64,000 bases of DNA from Kalaharituber pfeilii (taxonomy: Eukaryota; Ascomycota; Pezizomycetes; Pezizales; Pezizaceae): NCBI GenBank assembly GCA_015179045.1, contig WHUZ01000070.1, forward strand, positions 1 to 64,000, written 5' to 3'. Position 1 is the stretch's first letter. Each line of letters starts with the position of its first letter. Below the pieces are notes generated by a model. It was not told the DNA's origin and searched no databases. It saw only the letters and a list, made by a program, of their open reading frames with translations. Below are positions 45,100-56,754 of the stretch, piece after piece. The translations under genes were made by a program, and so were the position numbers.

Positions 45100-45415
45100 A
45101 CAGGTGTGAACGACCATTAAAGCAGTTGCTGAAACAACTGTCAAAAACAGCTTCAGAAATGACCATCAAAAGGTTGCTGAAATGGCTCTTCAATGGCTGT
45201 CGAGATGACCATCAAAACGGCTGCCGGATTGGCTGCCGAAATGGTTGTCAAAACGGCTGCTGCTGCTCCATGGCTGTCAAAATGGCTGTCGAGATGATTG
45301 CCAAAATAACTGTCTGCATGAGTATAAAAGCTATCACAATGGTTCCCAGAATACAGTAGAATCCAAAACAGAAGCCATGACAGCAGCTGTGATTGTAGCC
45401 ATGGCAGCAGCATAG
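45100..45415. repeat. AAATGGCTGTC-type short tandem repeats
   Basis: Degenerate 15-21 bp units (AAAATGGCTGTCGAGATGAC) related in flavour to the 12-bp array at 49370-49745. Confidence 0.7.
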
Positions 45416-45920
45416 TGGCTGGATTTTGGGGCTCTCCTGTTCTCGTAGCCAGGGGCTCTCCGGTAGTTACGACTCCTTCGTAGCTACAGTAGGTTTAACT
45501 ATGGGGAGCTAATCCAGAAGTATACTAGTGAGTGCCAGATACTGCATAACTTTTTATTATGCATTAGTCAGTTGTCCGGATACTTTTGCAACGACCTAAT
45601 AATACACAATACATCCATTAAGACAAGACTAACAAGATACTTCCAATTTCTTGATAATGATAGACATGCGTTGCAAGATATACTTGTTTTTACATCGTAC
45701 ATTTTCTTTAAATGCGGGACCTTTTTAAGGGGAGATGAAAAGGATTTACAATAGGATTATATCTTGTCGTACATTAATTGCATGTGCAGAATGAGGTCTA
45801 CTCTCAATACCAACCATTACCCTCAGCAGCCACGGCGATGAGTTTTAGCCTAACGGCAGCGACGCTTCCAACCTCATTGGCCTAGACGCGTTAATCAGAA
45901 GACGTGGTAAGATGTACTTC

Positions 45921-45925
<5 letters not shown>

Positions 45926-45952
<27 letters not shown>

Positions 45953-46602
45953 TTCATTAATTGCGTGCCGCCCTTTGGGCTATGGCGATGTTTAAATACA
46001 TGTGAATCATAATGAAAATAGTAACTAGAAAATAACCCCTACTCCTCCGATGCCCACTCCAAGGTCTCCATCAGGTTCGTGTCTTTTTCCGCCTGTCTTA
46101 TTCCCTCCGCCCCCTTTGTGTTCTTTCTTTGCCATGCCTGGCAGTCGTTCTTTATATGATCCCAGTTCTCCGGTGCCTTGCCGCACCACCTGCATTCTGG
46201 CGAGGTGGCCTTGCCTATCTTGAATCTCCACTCCTTCAGTCCTTTGTTCCCTAGTATCCCTGCCAGGGTGGCCAGGATCCGTCGCTCGTCTATTCTGTGT
46301 AGGGGTCGGTAGTTCAGTTTGGCTTGGTTTCTCTCCGCGGCCCGGAGAGCTTTGTATTCCTGTCTTATGCCAGCTTCCGTTACGATTTCGTTCCGGGACT
46401 GCAGCGCCGTACCGATTTTCGCCGCTCTGTCCGCCTCGGTGTTGCCCTCTACTCCCTTGTGACTTTTTACTCAGGTAATCGCGAGGTCCAGATCCCCTCT
46501 TTTTGTCCTTTCTTCCCATTGTCTCCTTACCTCACAGGAGGCTCCGTCGGCAGTGGGATCTCCTCTGGCTATTTTTTGGATCCTTGCGATTGCCGTTTGG
46601 GA
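45926..46602 (-). mobile_element. 5'-truncated LINE: RNase H, CCHC end and family-1 tail
   Basis: 677 bp flanked by ATGTACTTCAGGGC at 45912-45925 and 46603-46616. In minus sense it encodes the end of RNase H (VKSHKGVEGNTEADRAAKIG, with TGA replacing the expected Trp just before), RPLHRIDERRILATLAGILG, then a zinc motif CRWCGKAPENWDHIKNDCQ, a stop near 46040, a short 3' UTR, the family-1 hairpin and about 24 A. It shows that the family-1 tail is the authentic 3' end of an ORF2-carrying LINE. Confidence 0.92.
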
Positions 46603-46689
46603 ATGTACTTCAGGGCATGTATTGATACGCAACCCCTTGAAAAGGCCTACCTCTCATGATTGATCCGAAAAGCACTCACCAAGAAGTTG

Positions 46690-47265
46690 CTGACTCAGAA
46701 CAATTTTGCCTCAACACAGAGTCCAGGAACAGCTTTCGTCTGGCACAGCAGATTGCACTGAACTATGTGCAGATTAACGGTAAACTCCTTTGCTGCGTAT
46801 GAACTGAAGCCGGTTTCTTCCCATCGAATGTACAAGCATATTTAAAAGAAATTGTGGAGGCTGAATCTAATCCAAATCAATTTATTATAGATGGGTTTCC
46901 AACATTAACGATGCCTCCACATTCACTGCAGACCTTCAAAATCATGTCAACACAACAGTTTCCTGATATCGTGGTATGATTCTTCACTGGGACGTTGTGA
47001 CGGAAATCTTCAATGAGGACGGCACCTTTCGCCAAAACATCCTCTATAGAATACTTGGCGAGAGCTACATTGCCATTGTTCTCAAAAAGTTACAGGCCGC
47101 AGATCCGGCAGCGAAGTAGTTCCTCAGTGACTACAACCTCGACCAGCCTGGGCCGAAAGTCAGTGCCATGGTTGCGCTCATTCATCGACTGACGGCCAGG
47201 GGACAGAGTCCAGGAACAGCTTTTCGTTTGGCACAGCAGATCAAGTGGGTATTACAGGAATGAAC
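46690..47265 (+). pseudogene. GH10 endo-1,4-beta-xylanase relic
   Basis: Broken plus-strand reading with GH10 landmarks in order. TESRNSFRLAQQIALNYVQI corresponds to the N-terminal EPSRG...ADAIVNYAQ region. WVSNINDASTFTADLQNHVN is followed by HWDVVTEIFNEDGTFRQNIL, YRILGESYIAIVLKKLQAAD and FLSDYNLD. The WDVVNE acid/base motif has become WDVVTE. Stops interrupt at least three places (near 46796, 46965 and 47118). The segment carrying RGHTLVWHSQLP has been replaced by unrelated sequence. A ~45-bp stretch (CAGAGTCCAGGAACAGCTTT...) at 46719 recurs at 47205. GH10 enzymes cleave xylan outside the cell. Confidence 0.75.
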
Positions 47266-48141
47266 CAAGGGTAAGAAACAGTGAGAGTTGAGAATCTGCA
47301 TTATCCTGGAGTACCGTACAAGCCAAGTCATACTGATGTTAATGTATTAGTCAAACTAATGATCATAGAGCACGTACAATGTAACTGAGTGTTTATCATC
47401 ATCAAGAGCCTCACCAAGCCCAAACCTAGGTTTCACCGTAGGGGACCTCATCACGCGAGACTCCAAGATAGTGCTACCAAAAATTCTACTCTGCATCTTT
47501 CTATCAACAACACTGTTTTATGCAATCACTGTCTTCCTCCATCCTGTCTTGCTCTAGCTCCCCCCTCTCGCCAACTCTGTCGCGAACATCTCCGAATTGC
47601 CTCAAATGATGAACCATATTGAGAATGCACAGCTCCGGGTTCCTATTCCCTTCATCGCATTCTTCTGCGCCTCTTGCGCCCCGGCGTGGCGCCAACCTTT
47701 TATTCAAACAAGTTTCCTGAATAAAAGGTATACATATCTGCAGAGTTCAAAATTTGGGAGTTCAATACCTGTCCATGGAACCATGAAGGTGAGGTAGGCC
47801 AGAAGGAGGTTATGTAAGGATAAATCTTTAGCCCATAAGGCCTACCCCAGATCTAAAACGGAAAATCTGCGGCAGTTCCCCAAAACGGAAACATAGTGAA
47901 AAGACACGAAATGGAAACACAGTTGACAGTCAGAAAGAAGAGCCGTGTGTAGAAAGGGCCAAAGGATATAAATAGGGACTGGAAAATTCCGCAAAAATAG
48001 AGACAGACAGACCAGAGCTGCCAAGAATTACCGAGCAAGTGAATAAACTCTCACTCTCTCATGAATATTACAGGTTATAAACCAGGAGCACTAGCTAAGT
48101 AGTATCAATCGGTTAGCCGTTCTAGATCTGTTACATGGATC
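47266..48141. other. Intergenic, no gene recognised
   Basis: No convincing ORF or RNA; short AT-rich ORFs only. Confidence 0.4.
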
Positions 48142-48155
48142 ATGAGGTCAACTTA

Positions 48156-48571
48156 TGGATGGGAAAGATTGTTGCGGCAAGATGGTTGGTGAAGAAAGAG
48201 AGGAGGGAGGGAAAGAAGGCTAGCTCGGTTGTCATCTACCTGGAGGGGGAGGTGGAATCGGATAGCCAAACACCAGCGAAGGTAAGGTTGTCAGGCAAGT
48301 GGTACGATTCGTGCCTGTATGACTGGGATAGAAATTCAAAGGTGGACAGAAAGGGGAAGGGGAGGGAGGTGGAGGAAATGGACTTGACGGCATAGCGGGT
48401 TGTCTCATGGGTTTTATTTCCTCTATTCCCTTTTGAATGTCGGTGTATATAGTGAGTTGTTGTTTGTTTTTAGGTGCCTGTCTCCGGGCCATAAGGACCT
48501 CGGTCCAGGGACCCTGCCATGGCGAACAGCTGCAAGCGGGGTTATGTGAAAATAAAAAAAAAAAAAAAAAA
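48156..48571 (+). mobile_element. LINE family-2 3' fragment with ORF1 end, 14-bp TSD
   Basis: Encodes an RRM-like ORF1 C-terminus (ARWLVKKERREGKKASSVVI ... VRLSGKWYDSCLYD) to a stop at 48395, then a 3' UTR, the family-2 hairpin (CCCTGCCATGGCGAACAGCT) and poly(A). It is flanked by ATGAGGTCAACTTA at 48142-48155 and 48572-48585. Confidence 0.92.
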
Positions 48572-49069
48572 ATGAGGTCAACTTACGAATCCCGTGCACC
48601 CATAACATCTGCGACTTCTTTGATTCCGTCAGCTTCAAAACCTTTGTCCTTAGAAAGTCATTCTCCACTTTCGTTCACACGGTCCTTCCTCACACTGTCA
48701 AGCTTGCTTTGGTATGGAACCTTGGAAAACCATTCTGGGACCTTTTTCCTTTCCGACCGTAGCGCCCAGGATCAAGAACTAGTATTGAACCTTTGATCAA
48801 GAGAGTTATAGATGCTGATGCATAATACCTTCAATTCTTTGGTAGATACAGACAGCTGTGTTTGCTTATCCTCAAACCTTTCCAGAATCAAGCTGAGACT
48901 CTAGGTAAAACGAGGTTTAAAGTGGATATACTAAGCTTATAGTTCCTACCTCTATTCAGGTGTTTCTGCTCCGGTCGATCTCTATTTTTGCTCTCTAAAT
49001 TAGATATAAAGGGTTGCAAAGTTGTCATTGGGGGAAGCATACAACAACTTTCCACTTCACCCACCGCTG

Positions 49070-49370
49070 CATGCCCAGGAGCGAACTCAGCTTGCTGAGG
49101 AGTGTATGGGTTGGTTACAAGCTGCCCAGTGTTTTTCGTCCCAATTCGGTCATATTGCCAAGAAATTCGGTTAAAATGCCAAGACCTGACGTCGGCTCAG
49201 ACCTGCCGTCGGCTCAGACCTGCCATCGGCTCAGACCTACTGTCGGCGAGAGTGCCCGGGAGCAAACTCAGCTTGCTGAGAAGTAGATGGGTTGGTTACA
49301 AGCTGCCCAGGGTTTTTGGTCCCAATTAGAAAAAAACACCAAGACCCGACGTCAGCTCAGACCTACTGTC
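49070..49370. repeat. Duplicated segment and 18-bp tandem repeat
   Basis: About 80 bp (CTCAGCTTGCTGAG ... GGGTTGGTTACAAGCTGCCC) occurs at 49087-49155 and again at 49267-49325. Between them lie four copies of GTCGGCTCAGACCTGCC. Confidence 0.75.
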
Positions 49371-49745
49371 GGCTACCAAAATGGCTGTGAAATGGCTGCC
49401 AAAACGGCTACTCAAATAGATCATGAAATGGCTACCAAAATGCCTACCAAAATAGCTACTAAAATGGCTACTAAAATGACTGCCAAAGCGACTATCAAAA
49501 TGGCTATTAACACGACCCCTAAAATAGCTCCTAAAAGGGTTACTGAAACCACTACCAAAATAGCTAATGAAATGACAGCTGAAATGGCCGCTGCGATAGT
49601 CACTTCAACGGCTACTGAAATTGCTGCTGAATTTGCTGCTGAAATGGCTAATGAAATGGCTACAGTGGCTACAATGGCTACTTCAATGGCTACCGAAATG
49701 GCTGCTGAAATGGCTGCTGAAATGGCGGCTAAAATGGCTACTGAC
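49371..49745. repeat. 12-bp tandem repeat (ATGGCTACTAAA type)
   Basis: About 30 units; codes an (ATKM)n peptide in one frame. Part of it (49555-49745) is duplicated at 50565-50755. Confidence 0.85.
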
Positions 49746-50069
49746 TGCCTCGGGTCAGGCCGGCTATACCTGTCAACTTCATCTCATCTCACGCCGTTGG
49801 GCCGTACCTGCTATACCTGTCAAATTCATCTCCTTCTACCTCATCTCACGCCGCCAGGTCGGATCTGCCATACCTGTCAAATTGAGCTCATTGTGCCTGA
49901 TCTCGCGCCGTCAGGTCAGGCCGGCTATACATGTCAAATTCAGATCATCCTAGATCACCCCGTGCCGTCGGATCGGGCCAGACATATGTGTCAAATTCAC
50001 CTCATCTCTCGCCGTCGGGCCGTACCTCCTCTTCCTGTCAAATTCAGCTCATTGCACCTCATCTCGTAC

Positions 50070-50520
50070 TAGTGAGCGGCACGAGCCGAGCCAGCTCGAG
50101 TTGGCTCGAGCTCAAACGAGCCAAGATCATGCTTGTGTTTTTCTTGACAGCTCGCTAAAATGCTTAGCCAGTGCAACGTTTCATAAACTGTAAATACCTA
50201 CTATAGTAACAATTAGAGACTTGGAGCTCATTCTGACCTAACAACAACTTCGAAATGCACAATTTAGCTGATAGTAGTGAGAAACATGAAAATTTAGCTT
50301 GGTTTAGTTTAGTTTGTCAATATTATGATCCAGGCTCGAGCTCATGCCACGCCAGCGGCCCTGCCATGGCGAACAGCTACAAGCGGGGTCACGTGAAATA
50401 AAAAAAAAAAAAAAAAAAATGCCACGCCAGCTCGAGCCAGCTCGAGCCGAGCTCACTTACTCACGAGCTGGCTCGGGCTCACCCTCCAGCTCGGCTCGAG
50501 CTAGCTCGTGCCGCTCACTA
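50070..50520. mobile_element. hAT-type MITE, family B copy 1
   Basis: Termini TAGTGAGCGGCACGAGC with an 8-bp duplication TCTCGTAC (50062-50069 and 50521-50528). Rich in CTCGAGC subterminal motifs. No transposase. A family-2 LINE tail is nested inside (50356-50418). Confidence 0.9.
50356..50418 (+). mobile_element. 63-bp LINE family-2 tail insertion
   Basis: Flanked by ATGCCACGCCAG at 50344-50355 and 50419-50430; nested in the hAT-B MITE. Confidence 0.93.
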
Positions 50521-50564
50521 TCTCGTACCCTCGGGTCGGAACTGCCACTACGTATCACATGCCG

Positions 50565-50755
50565 AAATGGCTGCTGAAAGGGTTACTGAAACGGGTACCG
50601 AAATAGCTGATGAAATGACAGCTGAAATGGCCGCTGCGATAGTCACTTCAATGGCTACTGAAATTGCTGCTGAATTTGCTGCTGAAATGGCTAATGAAAT
50701 GGCTACTTCAATGCCTACTTCAATGGCTACCGAAACGGCTACTGAAATGGCTGTG
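50565..50755. repeat. Duplicate of the 12-bp array segment
   Basis: Near-identical to 49555-49745, including GAAATGACAGCTGAAATGGC and CGCTGCGATAGTCACTTCAA. This points to a local segmental duplication of about 1 kb period. Confidence 0.85.
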
Positions 50756-51010
50756 GCCGGCCATGCCTATCAAATTCAGCTCATTCCACCTCATCTTGCA
50801 CCATCGGGTCGGGCCAGCTATACGTGTCAAATTCCGTCAAGTTGGGCATGCAATTCGTCTGAAATTGAGCTTATTCTACCTCACCTCACGCCGTCGGCTC
50901 GGATCTGCCTGTCAAATTGAGCACATCTTACCTCATCTCACGCTGTCCGGCCGGACCTGCCATACCTGTCAAATTCAGCTCATTGTACGCCATCACGTTG
51001 GGCCTGCAAT

Positions 51011-51351
51011 CAATGAATCCAACAGGCCGTGATCTGCATTGGACGGAAACCGCCTGGACCGGTCAAGGCCGTATTCTCAGTGGCCTGGACCAGCCTGGCC
51101 CGGCCTGATCCACATGAATCAGGCCAACCAGCCCGGTCCAGGCCATTAAGGCCGGTCTAGACCATTCAGGCCGGTCCAGACCATTCAGGCCGGCCCAAGC
51201 CAATTAGGCCGGCCCAGGCCAACCAGGCCGGTCCAGGCGGCCCTCACGGCCTGGCGTGAACAATCAGGGCAGGCCAGGCCCAGAATTTCACGGTCCAGGC
51301 CAATCCAGGCCTCCGGTTGGCCTGGCCTGGCCTGGCCTGTTGGATTCATTG
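51011..51351. mobile_element. hAT-type MITE, family A copy 2
   Basis: Same termini as 4322-4770 (CAATGAATCCAACAGGCC), with TSD CCTGCAAT at 51003-51010 and 51352-51359. The interior consists of short GGCCGGTCCAGACCATTCA repeats. Confidence 0.92.
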
Positions 51352-51719
51352 CCTGCAATACCTGTCAAATTCAGCTTATTCTTCCTCATCTCACGCCATC
51401 GAGTGGGCCCTACCATACCTGTCAAATTCAGCTGATTCTACCTCAGCTCGTTCTGCCACATCTATCAAATTCAGCTCATTCCGCATCTCCTCATGCCTCG
51501 GCTCAGGCATGACATTCATCTCAAATTCAGCTCACTCTACCTCATCCCATCTCGTACCTTGGGCATGCCATACGTCTCAAACTTATCTCATATTTGCATT
51601 GTAGGCTCGGGCCGGCCATACCTGTCAAATTCAGCTCATTCTACCACATCTTGCACCGTCATGTCGGGCCAGCTATATGTGTCAAACTCAGCTCATTCTG
51701 CATCATCTCGTGCCGACAG

Positions 51720-52517
51720 AAGGATCACCGGAGTTCGTTGGCTGAGGAGGAAGACCACGCTGGTTGAGGAGGGGAAAAAGACCAGTTCGGTGGTAGCTTA
51801 CCTGGAGAGGGAGACTGAGGTTGGGAGAGTGAGGCTTGGGGGACGTTGGTTGAGGACGGAACGGTATGATTCGGGGAGGGGACGGAAGTAGGACATACCG
51901 GGCCTTTCACCCGCATCACGAGAGAGCTCAGCGGGCAACACATGTGTGTCAGGGTCTACCCGCGAAGGGGATATCCACCCACATTGGCCTGTAAAGCTAC
52001 TAGCGACAATTCGGCCTGATCAACCGATAGCTGCAGTCTGGCAATGAAACATGGGTCGGGCACGGATGTGTATCACAAGGAATGCCGGCATGGTCAAAGC
52101 GTAGCGACAGCCACCGGACGGACCTCTAGGAGCAAAGCCACCGAATGGACCTCCAGGAGCAGAGCCACTGAACGGACCTCCAGGAGCAGAGCCACCGGAT
52201 GGACCTCTAGATGAGGCGAGGCAGTGGCTGAGGAATGCCTATAGATAGAACATCGTGATATCATAGCATAGAGAGACAATAGAAGGAAGGCACGCCGGGT
52301 TGACTATAAGAAGGGCCAGCTAGGCTGCCCTGTCGAAAGGTCAAGCACCAAGCGTTGTCCTAAGTTACACCCTCATATTTACTACATCATCGTAGAAACC
52401 GTAACAATGTGGTTAGTTAGGAGGAGTAGTTATTTTTGTTTTGTTCAATAAAGACCCTCGCCATAGCCCTTGGGGCGGCACGCGAGTACTGATATAAAAA
52501 AAAAAAAAAAAAAAAAA
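51720..52517 (+). mobile_element. LINE family-1 3' fragment with ORF1 end, carrying a solo LTR
   Basis: Flanked by TCGTGCCGACAG at 51708-51719 and 52518-52529. Encodes the ORF1 C-terminus (GVRWLRRKTTLVEEGKKTSS ... VRLGGRWLRTERYD) with stop at 51891, a 3' UTR, the hairpin and poly(A). The 3' UTR contains the solo LTR at 51947-52406. Confidence 0.92.
51947..52406 (+). repeat. Solo LTR with 5-bp TSD, nested in a LINE
   Basis: 460 bp, TGTCAGGGTCTACCC ... AACCGTAACA, flanked by ATGTG (51942-51946 and 52407-52411). It includes 27-bp tandem repeats (GGACCTCCAGGAGCAGAGCC) at 52110-52210. Confidence 0.88.
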
Positions 52518-53093
52518 TCGTGCCGACAGCCTGGGCCTGCAATTCGGGTGAAATTCAGCTCGTTCTGGCTCACCTCACGCCGTTGAATAGGGCCTGCATT
52601 CCGTGTGAAATTCACCTCATTCTGGCTCACCTCACGCCGTTGAATAGGGCCTGCAATACGTTTGAAATTCAGCTCATTCTGACTCATCTCACGTCGTCGA
52701 ATAGGCCCTGCCAAACCTGTCGAGTTTAGCTCATTCTGCAGCATCTCGTGCCGGCAGGTTAGGCCCGCCATACTTGTCAAACTCAGCTCATGGTGCCTGA
52801 TCTCGCGCTGTTATGTCAGGCCGGCTATACGTGCCATATTTAGCTCATTCTGCCTCATCTCGTGGGCTGGCCATACCTGTCAGCTTTCTCACGCCGTCGT
52901 TTCGTTGGGCCTTCCATGCCTGTCAAATTCAGCTCACTCTACCTCATCTCATGGCGGTAGGTGGGGCCTGCTATACCTGTAAAATTGAGTTCATTCTTCT
53001 TCACCTCAGGCCGTGGGGCCGGACCTACCATATCTCTTAAATTCAACTCATTCTGCCACATCTCATGCTATCAGGCTGGACCTGTCATATCTG

Positions 53094-53855
53094 TCTAATA
53101 AATCGGTCCGAGTCGGGTCAGGGTACAGGATCCAGGTACGGGGCGGGCGGCAGGCGTCGCAGCGATTTCACAGCAGAGGCAGAGGCACAGACAGAGGCGG
53201 TCGGAGCTATGTGATACTGAGAGGTAGATGTATTTGAAAGCTAAATACACAACTTGGGTAGAATACAAGTTTTGCGTGGAGAGGCAAGAGGGAGGAGGGG
53301 GGAGGGCCTCTTTATAGAAAGCCCTCGGTGGCAAATCCAAGCAAACAAGCAAACGAGCAAACGAGCAAACAAACAAACGAAGTACATGGAAAACCGAGGA
53401 AACGACTGGAAGTACATGGAAAACCAAGGAAACGACTGGAAGTACATGGAAGGCCAAGGAAATGACTGGAAACAGGTAGAAGCGTCAGGAATATCCGGGC
53501 ATGAGCTCGGCGATGCCTGTCGCTGGTGGATTCCGGAGTCTTCCAGCAGGATGTAGGGCTTTCCGGCAGGTTCTATGGTTTTCCGGCAGGTTCTGGGGAT
53601 CCGGGTTCTTCTAGCAGATTCTGGCAGATTCTCGGGTTCGGGTTGTTAAGCGATGACCGGGATGCTGGCGGCCATGTTGCGTGAGCGAGCTTACAGGTGC
53701 AGGGATATATACCGGAGTGCTAGAAGGAGTATGACGAGTTGCGAGGGGTCAGGGTCAGCTGCACGTGTACGAGTACTGGCATGTAGTATGTTGATTGCCA
53801 GTATAGGACCGGGGCTGAGGTGTCTTGGGCGAGGAGTCCAGGTTGGATTATTACA
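53094..53855 (+). repeat. Solo LTR-B
   Basis: 762 bp, homologous to LTR-A along its length. The first dinucleotide has changed (TCTAATAA) and the end is GGATTATTACA. Flanks ATCTG/ATCTA suggest a 5-bp duplication with one mutation. It has one more 30-bp internal repeat than LTR-A. Confidence 0.85.
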
Positions 53856-54569
53856 ATCTATCAAATTCAATGCTGGCGAGAGAGACCGGTCATACTTGTG
53901 AAGTTGAGCTCAGGTTACTGGACTACTTGGCACTTCAGCTCTTTAGCTTAGGCGCAAGTTATGTCAAATGCGACTGGGTTCAATCCGGCGCGAGGCGTAA
54001 CCAGCAGTACTTACGACGAGTGGCCGCGATTCCTGTTCAATATAGACTCTAGTCTATTAAGTTCCTTGATCACTGCTAAAATAGTAGTTGGGCGTCCTGC
54101 AATGTCCGATATGTCGCTCACTAAGGGAAATGGTATTTCCCAATGATTAGCAATTGCAACTGCATATATTCAGGAAGATGCATTGCATTACTTACCTGTT
54201 TTAATCATAAAGAGTTCGATGAGAATGCTTAAGAGGGTAAGTATTGCTGCATATAATTTGATTAGAGCTTCGCGAAGTTCATCTCTTGCTTTCCTCGCTC
54301 CGGTAAGAGTCTCCGCAGTTGTTAGATACAACGGATCATCCGAAACATGTTAATACACCCTTGACACAGGACTAGGCCTATGTGGAGGTTCACGTACCTG
54401 CAAGATACAACTAACTTCTGACCAAGACAGTCAACATGTACTGGATCATATTATACAACTATACAACTATATCCCCAATGCCTTTGAACTTGACAAGCCA
54501 GCGGACCATTGCTAGTGCCTTTTTCATCCATGTGTATTTCCATTCTCCCAAACTTGAATTTCTGCTTGG

Positions 54570-54828
54570 TAGTGAGCGGCACGAGCTAGCTCGAGCCGAG
54601 CTGGAGGGTGAGCTCGAGCCTGGATTGATTATATACATAATATTGACAAACTAAACTAAACTAAGCTAAAATGAGCATTTCGAAGTTGTTGGTAGGTCAG
54701 AATGAGCTCCAAGTCTCTAATTATTACTATATTAGGTATTTACAGTTTATGAAACCTTGCACTGGCTAAGGATTTTAGCGAGCTGTCAAGAAAAACGCAA
54801 GCATGATCTTGGCTCGTGCCGCTCACTA
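54570..54828. mobile_element. hAT-type MITE, family B copy 2
   Basis: 259 bp with termini TAGTGAGCGGCACGAGC and TSD CTGCTTGG (54562-54569 and 54829-54836). It is a shorter, internally deleted relative of 50070-50520. Confidence 0.92.
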
Positions 54829-54836
54829 CTGCTTGG

Positions 54837-56754
54837 ACCTTCTCTTGCGCCTGCTTTGCAATGCTCATGATTCTTTCAGAAATCTAGCTTCACCGGATAT
54901 TGCCTCGATATTATTTTAGCATTTTCACGACTTTGTGTTTTCCTCCAGTTAGTTTTTCTGGGCTTCGGTCCACAAGTTAACGGGAATTTCGATATGTGAA
55001 TGTTTTTCAGTTGGCTATGTGGAAATATTAATGCGAAGCTAGTAGTGCGCGCTATAGTGTTCCTGTTGCATATCATGTGCACGAGCGTTGGATCCCTCTT
55101 TCGGGTGCTCAATTTACGGTGCGGTGGAACTTTCGGCATTCTGCCTCGCAGAATCAACGGTATTGACTTTCAGGTTACTCCGCTCTTCTTCACTCACTTT
55201 CCTTTGGAAACTCTGAGTTATCAGTTGACCAGAACTGGGAATCCCAGGATTAGTCTTGAATCTCCCTGGACGGCGACTTGGGGGGCGACTTTTGCTCTCT
55301 CCCCTGTATAGCCTTAAGAATAGATCGGCGGCATGCGATTAATGAAAAAAAAAAAAAAAAAAAATTAAGAATAAATCCCTTTTCCTTAGTTTGGAAGTGG
55401 AGGATTGTTCACATTTTTTCTCCTTCCTAAACATGGTTATTAATTGCGGGCTTGCTATGTATTGTACTCTACTTAGCATACTTTAAATACCGGTAGGACT
55501 TTTCTGCGGAATGCAGCTACTATACGCTGACATGTCAACTGCTGTGATGCATTACCCATTTTTACTACCTAATAGAGGGGTTTTGCAAACCCCGAACTTT
55601 TTTCAGGGTTTGGAAAAAAAATATGTTGCCTTAGCAACCATGTATTTATTATTGCCAAATCCTGAAAAATTGCCTTCCGAAATCCGGAAAACTGACCCTT
55701 AAACTGTAAAATTCCCACAACACTTAATTCTGAAGATATTTACATCAAGAAAACGTGAAAATTGAGCCAAGTCACTCCTCTAACTGCTCAAAAAAATTCT
55801 ATCCAAGTGCGATGTCGTGGGTGCTGCTACGGTTCTCTTAAACTCCGTCTCTCAATTCTGCTACTATTACATTACAACCTGCATCACTTTCGGTTGTAGT
55901 GTACCGGGGGTCAATTCCTAAGTTTTCAGGCTAACTTGCAAAACCTCATGCATTTTCAGGGTTGCAGCATGATTACTAATTAAGTTACCCGTAAATTTCA
56001 GGGTTCGTGCAAAACCCCTCTAATTGGCAAGGAGTATGGATGCCTACCACTACCGTATGGGTAACGATGTGCACACCGGTTACGCTGGCACCTTGGCGCC
56101 AGTTTTGCACCCTCCCTAATGCACAAGTGTCAGGCATATCTCACAGAATATACCTCGGATATGTTCAATGAATTAATTTATAGATTATATTGACTGCGTT
56201 GATTCCGAATTTGAAGAAAAACAAGTGAAAATACTGCACCTATATGATTGAGGACGCCTTTAATCGGCACATTTTGATCCTAGATTTCAGCACCGATCAC
56301 TGATGCAACTCAAATCGTAAAAATTTAAAACCAGTGCTCATAGATATGAACAGAATTGAGTAAAGAATCAATCTATGTCACATTTCTAATTTTGTAGATT
56401 TTTGTACAAAGGTTATCCCAAGTTAAGTAGAGGTAAATTTTGGTGGAGACCCTTAATCAAGTTACATACTACTAATACAAATTAGGCAATTTTTAGATTA
56501 GTAAGCAAGAAAAATTACTTTAAAGAGTTTACCACTTGTTTTATCCACCACTTGCCGATGATTTCTATATACATATTCCTAAAACTGTTTAGTTCATTAG
56601 TATATCCATTAGAGTATGCATTAAGAAATCGCATACATTGCTCATAGTAGTGAAAAAGTAGAAGCAGTACTTACAGAACGTAAAGCAGCAGGTACTGTGC
56701 TTCGTAAATCTTCATTCTGAGAGGTATCATACAGAATATACTGCATTCTTGTGA
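54837..56754. other. Intergenic, no gene recognised
   Basis: Contains one LINE tail (55323-55364). Several short ORFs (for example 54876-55157 minus) have no recognised features. 55560-56020 repeats the words CAGGGTT and GCAAAACC loosely. Confidence 0.4.
55323..55364 (+). mobile_element. 42-bp LINE family-1 tail insertion
   Basis: The 3' half of the hairpin (CGGCGGCATGCGATTAATGA) plus A, flanked by TTAAGAATA at 55314-55322 and 55365-55373. Confidence 0.88.

Larger units (their letters stand above)
49746..53094. repeat. ~52-bp satellite array, heavily interrupted
   Basis: Units read roughly CCATACCTGTCAAATTCAGC, TCATTCTACCTCATCTCACG, CCGTCGGGCC. They occupy 49746-50061, 50756-51002, 51360-51707 and 52530-53094 and resume for a few bases after 53855. 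Interruptions: hAT-B, 12-bp repeat duplication, hAT-A, LINE 3' end with nested solo LTR, and solo LTR-B. False ORFs across it are repeat artefacts. Confidence 0.9.

Noticed and set aside
49287..50072. 261-codon ORF with ATKM repeats
   Set aside because: Runs through the 12-bp tandem repeat into satellite sequence; a repeat artefact.
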